Positions 9,761 through 22,689 are shown, counted from the stretch's first letter. The stretch: 64,000 nucleotides of DNA from Hygrocybe punicea (GCA_963556145.1 OY744470.1:4216001-4280000), one strand, 5' to 3'. The notes: generated by a model from the letters alone, not told the origin. Numbers and translations are program-made.

Positions 9761-10452
9761 ATGGGTCGACGTGCAAAATATTTTACTAAGGAAGAACATG
9801 ATACCGCGACACAGGCTCGTAGGAAAGCATATCAAAAGTCACCTCAGTAAGTTCTTCTCAACAGATTGCAGAACCTATATACACTGCACAAAACCTTTGC
9901 AGGAACCGTTCCATTGAAAACCACACTGCGTATGTTCGAAAACATGGTCGTCACGGTGCCTGTGGTACTTCTCAGCCTCAACTCATGATACTTCCACCTC
10001 GGCTCCTGGCCCAGGCCACAGCACCCCTTCCTACATCGAGTCACCTATTCTGCGAGGCTCTCAGTAGTGCCAACAACCTGGATGAATCTGAGCTCGATCA
10101 GTGGGATAATGACCCACCTTATCTACACCAGAACTTCCATGAAACCCCCACCGAAGAACGCTTCACAGAAAAACTCTCAGAGGTGATGCACGGTCAGCGT
10201 TTGCGCCAACAGAACGAACGGGATGCATCCAGGGGACAGCAGTTCCTTCATCAATCGGTGGCTGATATTGTGAAGGAACTGGAGCAGGAGAGGGACCAGG
10301 AATTTACTCGATGGAAAAGTTTGGATGCATTCATGATATCGTATGAAGCAAGCTCGCGAGAACAAAGGATGGCGCAACACCTGTTGCAATGGTGGGCAAG
10401 GACTGTTGTTCACTTGCAGGAACTCTTAGGACAGGTTTGGACAACAGAATAA
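9761..10452 (+). CDS. Small two-exon basic/coiled-coil protein, 211 aa
   Basis: Proposed exons are 9761-9845 and 9902-10452. The 56-nt intron begins GTAAGT and ends TTTGCAG and keeps the frame (28 codons plus one base, then two bases). The N terminus is MGRRAKYFTKEEHDTATQAR, a short basic segment that I have seen on small Agaricomycete proteins near transposons (from memory, not checked). The C-terminal half is acidic and then helical, with VADIVKELEQERDQEFTRW. The gene lies in the spacer between the two inverted Helitron copies. The product's function is unknown. Confidence 0.55.
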
Positions 10453-11933
10453 ATTCATTGTTTCTTGTGAACTACATGAGGTGGTAGTGTAAGCTCAGGA
10501 CATGATGTAATTTCCGCCAAAGCAACTTGATAGCTGACGCACGGCAGATTTGAGTCCAAATCCAGATTCGCTCGGGTGGTTTGCCCTGCATATTACCTTC
10601 TTTTAACCATGACTGACCTTCCGACCTTTTTACAAGCACCTCTTTCTCCAGAAACCTCGTCGACAGAGGCCGTCGTGGGGAGATTGCCGATGTAGATGGT
10701 CCGCCCGGTAGTGTTCGTCGACACCAACAATCCGGCACTCAAGGTGACGGGTGAATAGGTAGACTGGCCGGTGGAGGTGGGGATGGTGAGAGTCAGGGAA
10801 GGGAGGTGTTGTTGATTAAAGTTCTGCGCAGCATACTTGAGAGTTCAACGGCCCGAAAAAAGAAAAATTCATAAGAACTACCAGACTCACCTGAGAAAAG
10901 TTGTTCATTTGGGGGCAGACTAAGGCTGAGAATTAATTAAATCACACATCTCTGGGCGGCTTGGGGTTGTACGGGCTACGAGCTGATGAGAACCAACCTG
11001 GTCAGCTTACTAAGCTCCCTGGTCTGCCCTTTTGCTGGCTTCAAACGGTTTTGCGACGCTTGCTGGGGGATCTGCCGCCGTTTGGGCTTGGAAACCAGAA
11101 AGGGAAGGCCTCTGAAGCATGCTCAAGGGCGGGCTGCTGCCTAGGTGAGCCAGCGCTTGCATGCTCGTGCAGCTCGAGAAGTGCGCTGAGGCCGCCGACC
11201 CAGAGCTCTTGGGGAAATCAAGGGGCTCACAGACCAAGGAGTTTTGCAGAGGGACCATCGAGTGAGCCTTTCTATGTCTAGAAAGGAAACAGCACGTCAG
11301 CAGCGCACAGAACACCAGGCATGGCGGTTCTTAGCAGCAGCGCCATGCATCGCACCCGCCCTCCTGCAAATGACCCAGCAACCCAGCGCTTTTTCAGCGG
11401 AACGCCAAGTTGGTTCCAAGCCTTAGTCAAGCACCAGGCAGCTCTTGCGGCCTGGGGGTGCTTTTGGGAAAAGAAAAGAAAAAGATGACGCACCAAGAGA
11501 AGATGAAGGATCTGGGGGGCTAGGGGTGCGTGGAATGGTGGGTGAGGCCCACAGAAGAGAGGACACCCACTTGACGATTGTCCATCCTTTCCCAACCCAC
11601 CGACCCCATGGGCCCAATTTGCCCCGACATCAGGTATGGCACGTGATTGTAGCACGTGGCCATTGTTTATTGTTTATTGTTCCTGGTTCCATTCTTCCAT
11701 TAGCTGTCTTCAACATTCGCTGCGGACTACTGGTTTAGTGTCGACATTTTTCACGCTCCTGGCCCTCACAGGTGCATCCATAGGACACATGACACAATAC
11801 AAGCAAGCCAATATGGCTACTGTGTTGGGCGCCGATTCTACTCCAGAATGACTAATCCGTGTGGAGTGGCTCTGATCATGTCCAATTCAACGTTCACTTC
11901 TCCTCATTTCCTTTTTTTTCTGGCCTTTCTTGG
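10453..11933. other. Inter-Helitron spacer, no supported gene
   Basis: Unique-looking sequence. Several 60-125 codon frames exist on both strands, but none has a motif, an intron pattern or a biased composition that I can support. Confidence 0.4.
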
Positions 11934-12393
11934 ACTTGTTTAGTGGGTCAGTGCTGCGCATGGCATGAACGAGTTCTTTTTTCCCCCTCCTCACTTCTTT
12001 ATTGAATTAAGCAATAAGATAAAATTGCATAAAGCATATTACATATGGCATCAGATACATAGCATGTGTTGCATATTGCATATTATTCTAATAAGCCCAC
12101 CTCCCACCTCTGCAACATATAAATTAATATAAAATAAAACTACATAAAGTGTCTTGAGTCTTCATCAACCTTCTCTCTCCCTGCCATCTCCCCTGTGTTG
12201 CATCATCATGCAACACTCTCAGCCATGAAGCAATTGCTCAGGGAGCAACAGGTCAACTGCCAAACACAACTGCCCCCCAAACAGTGTGCTGACAATTAAC
12301 TCACATTTGCTCAACCCTACTTCTCCATGACCTTGAATGCTACACAACAGATGAACACATGAAGACAGCCGTGCTTGACCTCAAGGAGGATGC

Positions 12394-15300
12394 TCAAAGA
12401 CTCTGAGCATAAATAGCTAGTACAAGGTTTCTATTTTTACAGTGTCTGATATCATGGTCTGAAAGTAGTGTAAGGTCAGTGTCTCTGGAACAAGAGTTGC
12501 CTGTAATCATTCCATCATGATACCATACTCGTTTCTGTGCAGTAATAATGCGTGATGTGAAATGATATTGACCATGATATACAATGCCTCTAAGTTCTAA
12601 TGTCTTTGTGCCAGTCTCTGAAACAAATTCCAGTCTGTGACTGGTTTTAATATTTTTGAATGGATACTCTAGAATAAGAATATGTGGTGCTTCATTATAA
12701 AATACAAGTTGACTCATTCTGCTGTTGCAATCAGGACATCTTCTATTTGTTTTCTGTGACAAGGTATCGACCCAATTCATGGTAGACTGTTTAATGGTGT
12801 CATCAGCATGTAACACATAGCCTAGTCTGTCATCAATGGGTTCTTCTGCAAAGTCACATTGAGAACATTCATGTTGAGAAGAGGCTACAATGTCATTGAC
12901 TTTAAACAACTCCATAGCCAGATTTGCAACACTGATGCCCACAGTGCCTCTAGGAAAGTCTGTAGGATTCATGTTATGCAGTGTAGTTCTAAGGTGATCT
13001 CTGAGCTGTTCAAATGCCACATTTTTGTGCAACACCTGTGGAAAACCATGAGACAATGTGGTCAAATGATCATTCATGCTTCTGAATACTGTAGACCACT
13101 CTGCATGATTGTCTTTCCACAGATTGAATAGAATCACCAACAATGAGTCATATGCACAGCTGTAGTCATTTCTATCCCATATCAGTCCAGCTGGAGAGTT
13201 AATGATCTGTTGCTTGCTTGTTGATCCTTTGTTGACATGGTCTTTGGTGATCCGAGGCCTTTTAGCTACTGGTTCATTGTTTGTGTCAAGTGAATGTTTG
13301 TGGGTGGAAGCAATAGCAACTGAACCTTTTGCTGGAACAAATGAAGTTGCAACTACAGCTGCTTTCTGTTTGCCTTCGCATTTTTCAACCAATTGCCATG
13401 GGCTGTCAGGGATTCTATGAGCCAATAGTAGTGGATCAGTTGGTGACCATTTAATAGCAGTATCAGTTTTGGCAGGAACATAGTGAATTCCCTTCCACTG
13501 CTGAAAGTTTCGAAGCATAACTGAGCGTGTACCAGCATCAATGTGATCAGGTAAAGTGCCTTCATATCTAATCCTTGTAATCTCATCAAGCAATTCTAGT
13601 TCTCTAAATTCTTGTCTAAGATATCCAGAACAACCTCTAGTGATCACTTTAGTGTCAAAGCCTTGAATTATTACAGTTCCAGCAGCAGAAGCACTTCTAG
13701 ACAATGAAGAATAATATGACATGTGGTTGAAGCAACTGTTTAAATGCACAACATTGAATGGACGTGTTTTTCCTTGAGCAGCATGAGCAGTCATTGCAAA
13801 GTTAGGTAGCACCCAAACTTGTTGTCTCTCAATGGATTCCTTCAGGTCACTGGGAAACACACACTGAATTGTCTTGGTGTTTTTTACAATGGGCACTATA
13901 TTGTCTGGAAGTCCTGGAATCTGCACCAGCTTTGGATGTTTGTCCAGTTCAACAAACAAGGTGTCAAGTACTCTTTTGCCATGACTTGCTTTCATTGACT
14001 GCCAGCCAACAACAAATCCCTCTTGTCCTTTTGTAATGCAGAGTTCAGTGGCATCATTGTTGCAAAGCATCACAGGCATACCAAGACACAATGAGAGTTT
14101 CCCAGCAAAGTTATCAGTGGCAGCATGTCGCACTTTCCATATCTCTCTTTGTGTATCAAAATCTATATCACTGGATTGATGTACTGCTTTAGATTTGGAC
14201 TGTGACTTGTTTCTCACACTAGACTCCTTGTCCTTTCCCCATTTGTCAATGGAATAGAAGTTAGTCAAGTTTTGATTGGTATCTGAAGCAAATCTTTCAC
14301 ATCCAAGAAGATTGATTTGATCCTTCTGTGAGTGAATGCCACATATGATAGGAACATTTCTAAAAGTTTTGGAGGCAATGTTGGGCTGGTCTGGACGTTT
14401 GCCTGCAATTCTGGTTCTCAAAAATTGAATGTCCTGTGCAGTACACTTGCCATAGTGCATGTTGACAAGGGCAGTTCTGAACAATGCATCCTCAGTTGTT
14501 TGTGTCTTCTGTCTCATGTTTTCTCTGAGAATCACCACTGTGGTCACTTGATGCCAGAGTGTTTTTCCAATGGCAGTTTCCTGAGAGTGTGTTGTCAAGG
14601 CTGATGTGATCTGAGTGCCAACTGTGCCACTGTACAATGGTGCACCTCCAACCAGTGGTAACTGTACAAAGTCTCCAGCAAATATCATGTTGATTCCACC
14701 AAATGGCATGTCATGTATGTTCAAAGCTTTTGCTAGTCTAGCACTGATTTTGTAGAGATCATGACAAGACAACATTGAGACTTCATCAATGAAAATGTAG
14801 TCAACTCCTTCTAGTTTACCTTTGAGCTGAGCAATGCCCATTGCTTCATTTCTATTTGACATGTTTGGATTGATGCCCAGGAAGTAGTGATAAGTAGAAC
14901 CATTTTGCAGAGCTGCAGATGTACCAGTGGGACCAAGAATAACAAATCTGTGGGACTCATGTGCAGTATCAAAGAAATGAACAACTGCTTTGATGACTTG
15001 TGATTTTCCAGTGCCAGCCATTCCAGCAATATTCATTTTCAACTGGTCACTACTGAGAGATGAAGCATGATTTGCAATGATTCTAAAGGCTCTTTTCTGC
15101 TCAGTGTTCAAGCTGAATTTTCTAACTGTAGCATCAATTAGCTGTTGTCTCTGTGCATTTTCAGCTGTGAAAGTTTGCATCAAGTATGATTGGTCCACAA
15201 TCATCACCTCATTTTCATTTGGATCAGTGTATGTTTTATGTGAAATAGACTTTGAGTTAGCAGGAATGTGTTGATTGCACACATCTAGTATTTCTTGCCT

Positions 15301-16329
15301 CTGTTCTTGAACAAGTTGTTTCCATTGAGTACCAGGTTGATTCATTTCAACTTCAAGTGGAGCAGAAATTACTGTAATTGAACCATCTGGACATGGATCA
15401 AGCCAACCAATGTTTCTGACAATGTTTTCAGTGGCATCCATTTGAGCTTTGATTAGTCTACCATGTTGACCAAGTTCAGAGTATTTGTTAGTGCCATAAG
15501 CTGCATTGTTTTTGTCCTGCTCATAATTGTCATCTCCAAAGTCACCACCATTTTGAATGTTGTCATCATCCAAGTGTGAAATCATGTGTGAAGTCATAAA
15601 TTGAGGACAAGTGCCATCTAACACTGCTCCTTGTCTAAGCTGAGCAGAATAGTCATCTCTAGCATCAAGGCATTCATATCTCAGATTAAAGTTGTCCATG
15701 ACATCTAATTGTCTATTAGTGAATTCATGATCAGTGAATGCTTCATCCCATGATTCCAGTTCACTTTTCAGGTCATGACTAGATCTCCATGGTTTAAATA
15801 GAGTGAGCATTGTGATGCAATAATATTCTCTGTCTCCTCTATCACGTCTGGGCAATGAACCACCAACAAAGTTTGGAACAACATGCTTCTTCTTTTCACT
15901 GAATTCTATACAGTGTGTTTCATATAATGGGTGATCTTCTAGGAAAAGCTTGGTATCTTCTTGGACAGACTCAGTGCTATCAGACTCATTTTCCTCTGAA
16001 TCACATTCTATAAAAGTGTCATTATCTTTAATGTTCAGATCATCAAATTCTATGTGCAAGTCATTACTGGTAGATACATTAGATCTCGAAGTTTTTTTGT
16101 GAGTTACAGTTTGTGGCTCAGATTCCAAGACATCTAACTCATCATCACTGTTTATTTCATCATGAGGTTTTTGAATGTTTCTCTTGATTCTTTCTGCACC
16201 CTGCACCCATTCATATAAATTCATGTCTTCATAATGAGTTGGTCTGTAAATATAGTCATGCACAGCAGATAGTCCTATGAATTTTCCCTTTTGATTGTGA
16301 AGTACAACTTTTTCAGAGTCAACTTGCAT
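12394..16329 (-). pseudogene. Helitron copy B: helicase plus USP-like domain
   Basis: The same protein segment as copy A, with ten extra N-terminal residues because the upstream sequence is preserved. The apparent start (MQVDSEK) is not a true initiator. The codons before it, NPDDNDN, are in frame back to a TAG at 16351-16353, beyond which the Rep segment continues in the same frame. Helicase motifs lie at about residues 436-950 and the USP-like domain at about 1055-1311. A single nonsense codon therefore separates this part from the Rep domain. Confidence 0.85.
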
Positions 16330-16350
16330 GTTATCATTATCATCTGGATT

Positions 16351-17736
16351 CTAAGCCTTTTGGACTTCTCTCACATAGTTTCTCCAATAAACAGGAATGA
16401 ATTTGTGACTGGTATAATGATCAGGGTTTCCAAGCAGATACATTGAAGCCATTGGTCCACCAATTTCAAGTTTTGCAGTTAAAGCATTTATGATCTGGGT
16501 GATGAGTTTTCTAGCTTTGTCTTTTCTTTTTATGGATCCTCCAAGCATTTCTGAGTTTCTGTCAAACACACTTGTAATGGTATCAAATATGCTATATGTT
16601 TTCAATCCAGGTTTTGTAATATAGTCAGAAATATATGCTACAATTGCTTTGATTGCAGTACCAGAAAGAAGACTTGTAATATCAGAATTGCAGCGAAGTA
16701 GGAATGTCACAAGTGGTGTCAATGTATTGATCCAAGCTTCACCCTTTTTCATATTCAATGCACCAGTTTTTGGATCTACTTGTGTTGATTCAAACAAAGG
16801 TCTGGGAAATCTAGCTTTGCATTTACCATGTTTGTTCATGCAACTGGGTCTGTCTTTTCTCTGGACTTTCTCATTGTTTGAACTATTTCTGCCACAATTA
16901 TGAACATTTGAGCGTAGGATCAAATGATCAACAGTGTTTTCAAATCTCTTCCACCATGAATTAATTTGTTTGCAATCATTGCAATTGATGTCACTGTTCA
17001 CATCATGCTTATTTGTACACATAGGTGGGGGTGCTTCAGGCAGAGTCTGAGTGGGATCCTTATAGTCTTGTTCAGACTTCTGGTTGACTTTAGCTTTGAC
17101 TTCATCCATTGTGCCAGTCATGAATTCACCAATATGCACACTTTCTAGATACTCTACAAAGGCTTGCTGAAAGTTTGAGGTGGGATCCATTATTTTGTCT
17201 CTGATTTCTTGGGGTGACAAACATCCTTTGAGCCATAGTAGCATGTGCATGTGAAGTGTGAGACATCCTTGTTGCTCCACTGTGCCATAGTATGCCTTCG
17301 TGTCACCATAAAAGCCAGAATGATTTGATCCAACACCAAGAACATGTTTGATAAATAGTTCTACCATAAAGTGAAAGAATCTAGCACCAGCCACTGGATT
17401 TTCTGCAATAAGTCTGTAGCGCTCATCATACCCTCTAAGGTCAGGTGTAAAGGTTTCTTTGGTATCAGCAAAATACAAGGACAGTGGATGCATGTTATCA
17501 GCTGGTGAAAATGTGATAAACCATGAAGGTGCACCCACAAATGACATCAGGGACCACACTTCATTTCTCATGTATTTCTTGCTTGTGAGTGATCCTTTGA
17601 CATGACTGCCTACATGATCAATATCTTTAATCAATTGGAAACAAAGTTTCTCTTCATCTGTCTCTGGAATGACATGTTCACCATCTTCCATTTTTCTAGC
17701 AATCTTATTCAAAACTCCAAGATCCACACCCATCAA
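16351..17736 (-). pseudogene. Helitron copy B: Rep (HUH, two-tyrosine) domain
   Basis: Matches the Helitron_like_N / RepHel initiator class. It has the metal-binding HUH motif in TLHMHMLLWL (His 162 and His 164 of this segment) and two candidate catalytic tyrosines with the usual lysine in YISDYITK (Tyr 368, Tyr 372, Lys 375). Family knowledge: this domain nicks the element ends and drives rolling-circle-like transposition. The start shown (MMGVDLG) is internal. The frame continues back to EHISQRLM, and a one-base shift joins it to the upstream segment that ends AEKNKI. The segment ends at the amber codon. Confidence 0.9.
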
Positions 17737-17752
17737 TCTTTGTGAAATATGT

Positions 17753-20247
17753 TCAAATTTTGTTTTTCTCAGCTAATAAATAGCCAGCTGTTGTAGACTC
17801 TTTTATTTGCTCATGGTTGAATGCAATCAAAGGAAAGTGTGGATATTTTTGAAACCGCTTGTCATAATACATCAATAAATGTCTCTTATGTTTAATTTCA
17901 GAAATCCTGCCTTGAATCAGAGAATTGCCAATTCCACCAAGTCCATAGGGAAATAACCATGGCATCATTTGAGGGAACAACTGAGGATTATTATAGATGG
18001 ATTGTGGATCACTCTCATGTCCAATTTCCAAAATCTTGTTATTATCCATCAGATGTTTTAATGCAATAGCTTTGATGGCCTTGATACTTTTGGTTGAGTA
18101 CTCTTCACCTGTCAGACCATGAACTACAAATGGACACATGCCAGTCTCAGTTCCTTCTTCCTCTTCCATGTCATTCACAGCAGTAGCTTCTGGGTTTTTT
18201 TTAATGAATGATTGTCTGTACTCTACCACAACTGGTATGTCATTCTCAGGATATTGCTTCAAATTTTCTTCTGAGATTTCCAAGTCAAAGTAGTCACAAT
18301 GATTCCGTTTCAACCAATTCAATGCACTTGCAACTTTGTTTCTTCTAACAAGCAATGGTGTTCTCTCAAAATCAGACTTGGTAGGCTTACATGGTCCTGT
18401 ATAGATGAATGCAAGTACTTCATCCAACTCATTAACAGGTGGGGGTAAAATGTCATAAATCTTTGGAGTTGGATTGGCAAATGTAATGGCATTTGCTCTC
18501 ATCTTATGCATTCCTGAAGCAACCCTAACAATACATCTATTGTGTCTCACTCTAGCAATTAACAGTTGTTCTGCATAAGACAAATTACTCAATTCATTAG
18601 GAATTTGTCCAAGCCATAAACCATTTGCCAGAGACATAGCAGGGCATTTTCCCTTGACCAAAGACTTGTAACACTTCTTGCAAATGCCAGAAAGATCTTC
18701 AATTATTATGGGGCTCCCTGAAGATTCAATTGGATCATTTATTAAGAAGCGCTCTGTTTGAGTTATACCAGATTGTTTCAAACAACTCAAATTCAAGTCT
18801 GTGTAGCTTTGCAATTGAGAGACTGGAGTCAATCTTCCACAGACAGCACAACCATATTCACTGAATTTGTTGGGAGAGGTATCATCACAAAATCCTGAAA
18901 TAATAGTGTGTTGCAATTTTGCTGAAGGTGGATCAGGAGGGAATTGAATATTATCTCTGTATGTCTGAACAGCAGCCTGATTTGTGTGTGTATGCTGCTC
19001 AGGGTGGTTCGTGGTATGTCTTCTAACTGCATTTAATGTATGTTGCAGATGCTTGTCATGATGATCAACTTTGAACTTTGCAACAGCTGCACGGTTTTGT
19101 GATGCATGCATGTCAGGATGTTTCTGGTGAAATTTCTGAACAGCAGCCAAATTTTGTTTGCTATGTTTCTCTGGATTTTCACTCTGAAATTTCTGTACAG
19201 CTGCTAGATGTTGTTTGGCATGCTTGTCAGAATTTTCACTCTGAAATTTCTGTACAGCTGCCAGATTTTGTTTTGCATGCTTGTCAGGGTTTTCACTCTG
19301 AAATTTTTGTACAGCTGCCAGGTTTTGCTTTGCATGCTTGTCAGGGTTTTCACTCTGAAATTTTTGTACAGCTGCCAGATTTTGTTTGTCATGTTTCTCT
19401 GGATTTTCACTCTGATATTTCTGTACAGCTGCTAGATGTTGTTTAGCATGCTTATCAGGATTTTTACTCTGAAATTTTTGTACAGCTGCCAGATTTTGTG
19501 GTGCATATTTGTCAGAATGTTGTGCTTTAAACTTATTGACTGCTCTGTTGTGTGAGGTTTTCTTGTGAATTGCAATTGCTTCTTCATCAATAAATGCAAA
19601 GATTGATACAAATTCAGGACAGTTGGAGCACACATGATTCTGTATTGCAGTTTGAATTGATGCCTGATTCATTTTTGAGAGGACAAGAATGCTATGATGA
19701 GCTGCAATTACTTTCAAATTGGCAATGGTCAACTTTGGAATTAACAATTCAAATGGGTGATTTACAATTACAAGTGATTTTTCAGATGATGATTTCAATG
19801 AGAGTGCTTCACTTTTTGGCATGTAAGAGCGGAATTTATATTTAGCTGCATCCATACTTGCATTGTTATTGGTTGAAGCAGGCATTAGTTCATGAAATGA
19901 GAATACATTTGCTTTGCCTCCACCAATGCATTCAATATCAATGTTAGGATTGAAGGATATATTTTCAGACTTGAAAATGTAATATAATTTCGAAGTTTTA
20001 TTACAAATATAGTGACCAGCCATTTGAAAAGCTAGAAAATGATGCAGAACTAGAACAAATAGCAGTATTGCTCCATTTGCCAATATAGGTAGCTTTGTTA
20101 CATATATCAAGTGAGCTCTGAAGTCATGTTTTCTGAATAAATTCTGTTGAAGTTTCAACTTAATGTACATGCACTTATTAGCAGTGCTAGTTGTACAATG
20201 ATACACAGAAAGCAAATCAAACATGTTCAAGAAGATTCTGGCATATA
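17753..20247 (-). pseudogene. Helitron copy B: N-terminal repeats and DUF6570-like region
   Basis: N-terminal part of the Helitron protein. About nine tandem 19-residue units of the type NLAAVQKFQSENPDKHAKQ occupy roughly 19000-19520. Next come CAVCG and CKKC pairs and a block ending ANAITFANPTPKIYDILPP, which I associate with DUF6570, a domain of fungal Helitron proteins. The segment ends with MPWLFPYGLGGIGN and then AEKNKI followed by TGA. The open frame extends to 20257, but its first residues are read from the MITE terminus at 20248, so the true start is elsewhere: MAGHYICN at 20023, or an exon reached by splicing near 20170. Confidence 0.8.
18990..19520 (-). repeat. 57-bp tandem repeat coding for 19-residue units
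   Basis: In-frame repeats in the Helitron N terminus. The core AAVQKFQSENP-KHAKQ is nearly perfect in the middle units and degrades toward both ends. Units alternate Asn and His at the first position. Confidence 0.85.
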
Positions 20248-20629
20248 CAGTAATCAATGGCTCCTTGAAACACTACCACTCCATGAAACACCTTCATATC
20301 ATTTGTTCCACACATTCCCTAAGGCCAAATATAATGCTTGTCAGTCCTGTACATCCAATGAATATGTTTAGATATTTGTGTCCATGTAAATGCACCAATA
20401 AAATTAGAAAATTCTTTTTTGAGTAGGAGAGAATATCATGACCACTCCTTGAAACACCAGTATTTTGATCATAAAATAATCAAATCTGAATGGTTTTCTT
20501 TGAAAATTGGTATCTGTAGTCTCTAAATACAACTAAATATTTCTATCTATTCAGAATTTTGTTCAATGGATGCACTTGCCCAGAAAATTTGATTTCAAGT
20601 CAAGTGTTTCAAGGAGCCATTGATTACTG
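20248..20629. mobile_element. Tc1/mariner-like MITE, 382 bp, TA target duplication
   Basis: The terminal inverted repeats read CAGTAATCAATGGCTCCTTG and continue for about 27 bp at both ends. Each is flanked by TA (left ..CATA, right TAGCTC). CAGT termini with TA duplication are the Tc1/mariner signature. There is no transposase frame inside. It sits in the 5' part of Helitron copy B. Confidence 0.8.
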
Positions 20630-21172
20630 TAGCTCAAATAGAAAAGACAGATGAGCTGATTGACAACTAGACAGAACAAATTCAGCACTGTTGTGGGTAC
20701 TTGTGATTATTTCAGGGATTTGTGATGTGAAAGAAGAGGTGGACTGATGAACAGGGACTAAACTTGGTAAATAAGTGGGATTTTCATACTTTGGTAAATT
20801 GTCTTTGTAAAAATTCAGAGTAACTGGACATAGAATGACATTGTGTATGACAGAGACAGTTGGTGTGACAGGGACATTTTGTATGACATTTGCAGGAGGC
20901 ACAAGGCCAATCCCAATGACAGCACATTGTGCCCAAGACATTGCAATGATAAAAATCATATGACATTGTGACAATGATGACATTTTTAACATTTTTATGA
21001 ACAGGTTTATAATTTTTTTGAAAATAAATGCTGGATCATAATATGGATATGTCAAATATATCTGGAGAAGATGAATAAACAACATACCAATACAAAGTCC
21101 ACCACATGAAGTAGTAAAAATCGAATAAATCCACAAAACTTTGCATTTTAAAGCTATATATGAATATAACAT
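20630..21172 (-). other. Possible Helitron copy B leader exon
   Basis: A 182-codon minus-strand frame that runs into the MITE end. The sequence after the MITE can be joined at the TA and read as LFELCQNLLEH before a stop, or spliced. The content (valine/proline-rich, then serine-rich) has no recognised domain. It is upstream of the Helitron frame on the same strand, so I give it only as a candidate. Confidence 0.3.
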
Positions 21173-21266
21173 GTAAACATTTGATCATAGATGGTAAAAG
21201 ATTCATACCTGAGCCAGAAAATATCCACTGTAAAACTGTAGGTTAAGATGTGAGCTTATACAATCT

Positions 21267-21880
21267 AAAAAGGTGAAAAAACAAGAAATTTATACATACT
21301 TTGAAAATTGAGAGAGAGATGGGCTGTAAAATGATAGATTATGTTAATAAACAATAAGATTTACAAATTGAAGACATTACCAGTGGTCCAGGAAAGAAAA
21401 TAGAGCCATATAGAAGAAAAAGCATGAAAATCCGAAGAATTTTCAACTTTTATGTCTGAAAAAGGAAAGCTTATGTCAGCATTGGACCCTGCATGGTCCA
21501 GGCACATCACCTGATCCAGAAAACATTTTTTCGGGGTCTGAATATGGAAAACTGAGCTTAAACAAGCAAAAAACATGAAAAAACATGAAATTTGTACATA
21601 CTTGGAAAATTGAAAGGGAGATGGGCTGTAAAATGATAGATTATGTTAACAAACAACAAGATATACAAATTGAAGACATTACCAATGGTCCAGGAAATAA
21701 AACAGAGCCACAGGAAATAAAAAGCACAAAAATCCGAAGAATTTTTGACTTTATGTCTAAAAAAGGAAAGCTTATGTCAGCATTGGACCCTGAATGGTTC
21801 GGACACATCACCTGATCCAGAAAACATTTTTCGGAGTCTAAATATGAAAAACTGAGCTTAAACGAGCCAAAAAGGTCAAA
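21267..21880. repeat. Tandem duplication, period 302 bp
   Basis: Two adjacent ~300-bp copies. GAAAATTGAGAGAGAGATGG at 21303 recurs with small changes at 21605. GACATTACCAGTGGTCCAGG and GTCAGCATTGGACCCTG also recur in both. There is no coding potential. Confidence 0.85.
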
Positions 21881-22299
21881 AAACATGGACTTAACACACC
21901 AAATGGGGAAGGTGATGGTTCAGGTTCAAGAGGCAAAAGCGCAATAAGGTTCAAAGTCTCGGTTCAAATGGTGATCTGACTAATGATTACATAATCATGA
22001 TTATGTAAGAAACTTGACCAAAACCAAAATTGAAATACAAAGTAATCTAACCATATTGGGTTTGTTTATTTGTATTTGTTTGTCATATGGCCAAGTTGAA
22101 ACATGACTCACAAATGTCTAGTGATAATATTTATAGAAGAGCACATTATTTGTCTTTGTTTATATCTATTTGTATATGTTTACTAAAGCTCAAATAACAC
22201 TATATAAACTAAAACATATGATGAAATATGTATTAGTGCATTATATAATTAGATTTGTCATATAAAATCAACACTATCATCATCAGTATAAAATTTAGC

Positions 22300-22445
22300 C
22301 CATATTATGTAAAATTACCTTATATGGTTAGACAAGTCACATGTGACTATCACTGTTGCGATCAGCATAAAAAAAATTGGTATACAATATCTGAAATTAC
22401 CTTATATGGTTAGATTGGTCACATGTGACTGTCACATCTTGCCCG
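22300..22445. repeat. Short direct repeats with TGGTTAGA and TCACATGTGACT
   Basis: CCTTATATGGTTAGA followed by a TCACATGTGACT palindrome appears twice about 80 bp apart. No gene is seen from 21.9 to 22.7 kb. Confidence 0.55.
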
Positions 22446-22483
22446 AAATGGTTATATTAGTCAGCAATTCAATTTTCAACTGT

Positions 22484-22602
22484 TTCCGCTAAGAATTGAA
22501 GTCAGTATGAATATTTTGAATATAATTGGAAAGTAATTTGTCTTATCTGAAGTAACCCATATTTGGATGCTTATGTAAGCTTGTCCAGACATGGCCCCAC
22601 CT
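22484..22602. repeat. ~115-bp dispersed repeat, copy 1
   Basis: Shares ATATTTTGAATATAATT and CCCATATTTGGATGCTTATG, then TAAGCTTGTCCA, with 60765-60866 in the same orientation. Identity is about 80-85 percent by eye. Confidence 0.75.
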
Positions 22603-22689
22603 GTATCTGATTTTCCAGGATTAGAAGCAGAATCATATCTGTTGCCTAAAAAATTTTTGTCTATAGGCGATCAACTTTATCAATTAATT

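Larger units (their letters stand above)
11934..21172 (-). mobile_element. Helitron copy B, long but inactivated
   Basis: The minus-strand element includes, in order, a possible leader exon (20630-21172), the N-terminal repeat and DUF6570-like region, the Rep (HUH/Y2) domain, the helicase and the USP-like domain, then the 3' end at 11934. Its coding frame is interrupted by a mariner-like MITE (20248-20629), a one-base frameshift near 17757 and a TAG codon at 16351-16353. I could not locate the 5' terminus. Confidence 0.8.

Noticed and set aside
16351..16353. Programmed readthrough of the TAG in the Helitron
   Set aside because: No readthrough context was recognised, and the same copy also carries a frameshift and a MITE. 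Simple decay is more economical.
19078..19446. 122-codon plus-strand frame with HACQGFHSEIFVQLP repeats
   Set aside because: It is the antisense of the 57-bp repeat in the Helitron N terminus.
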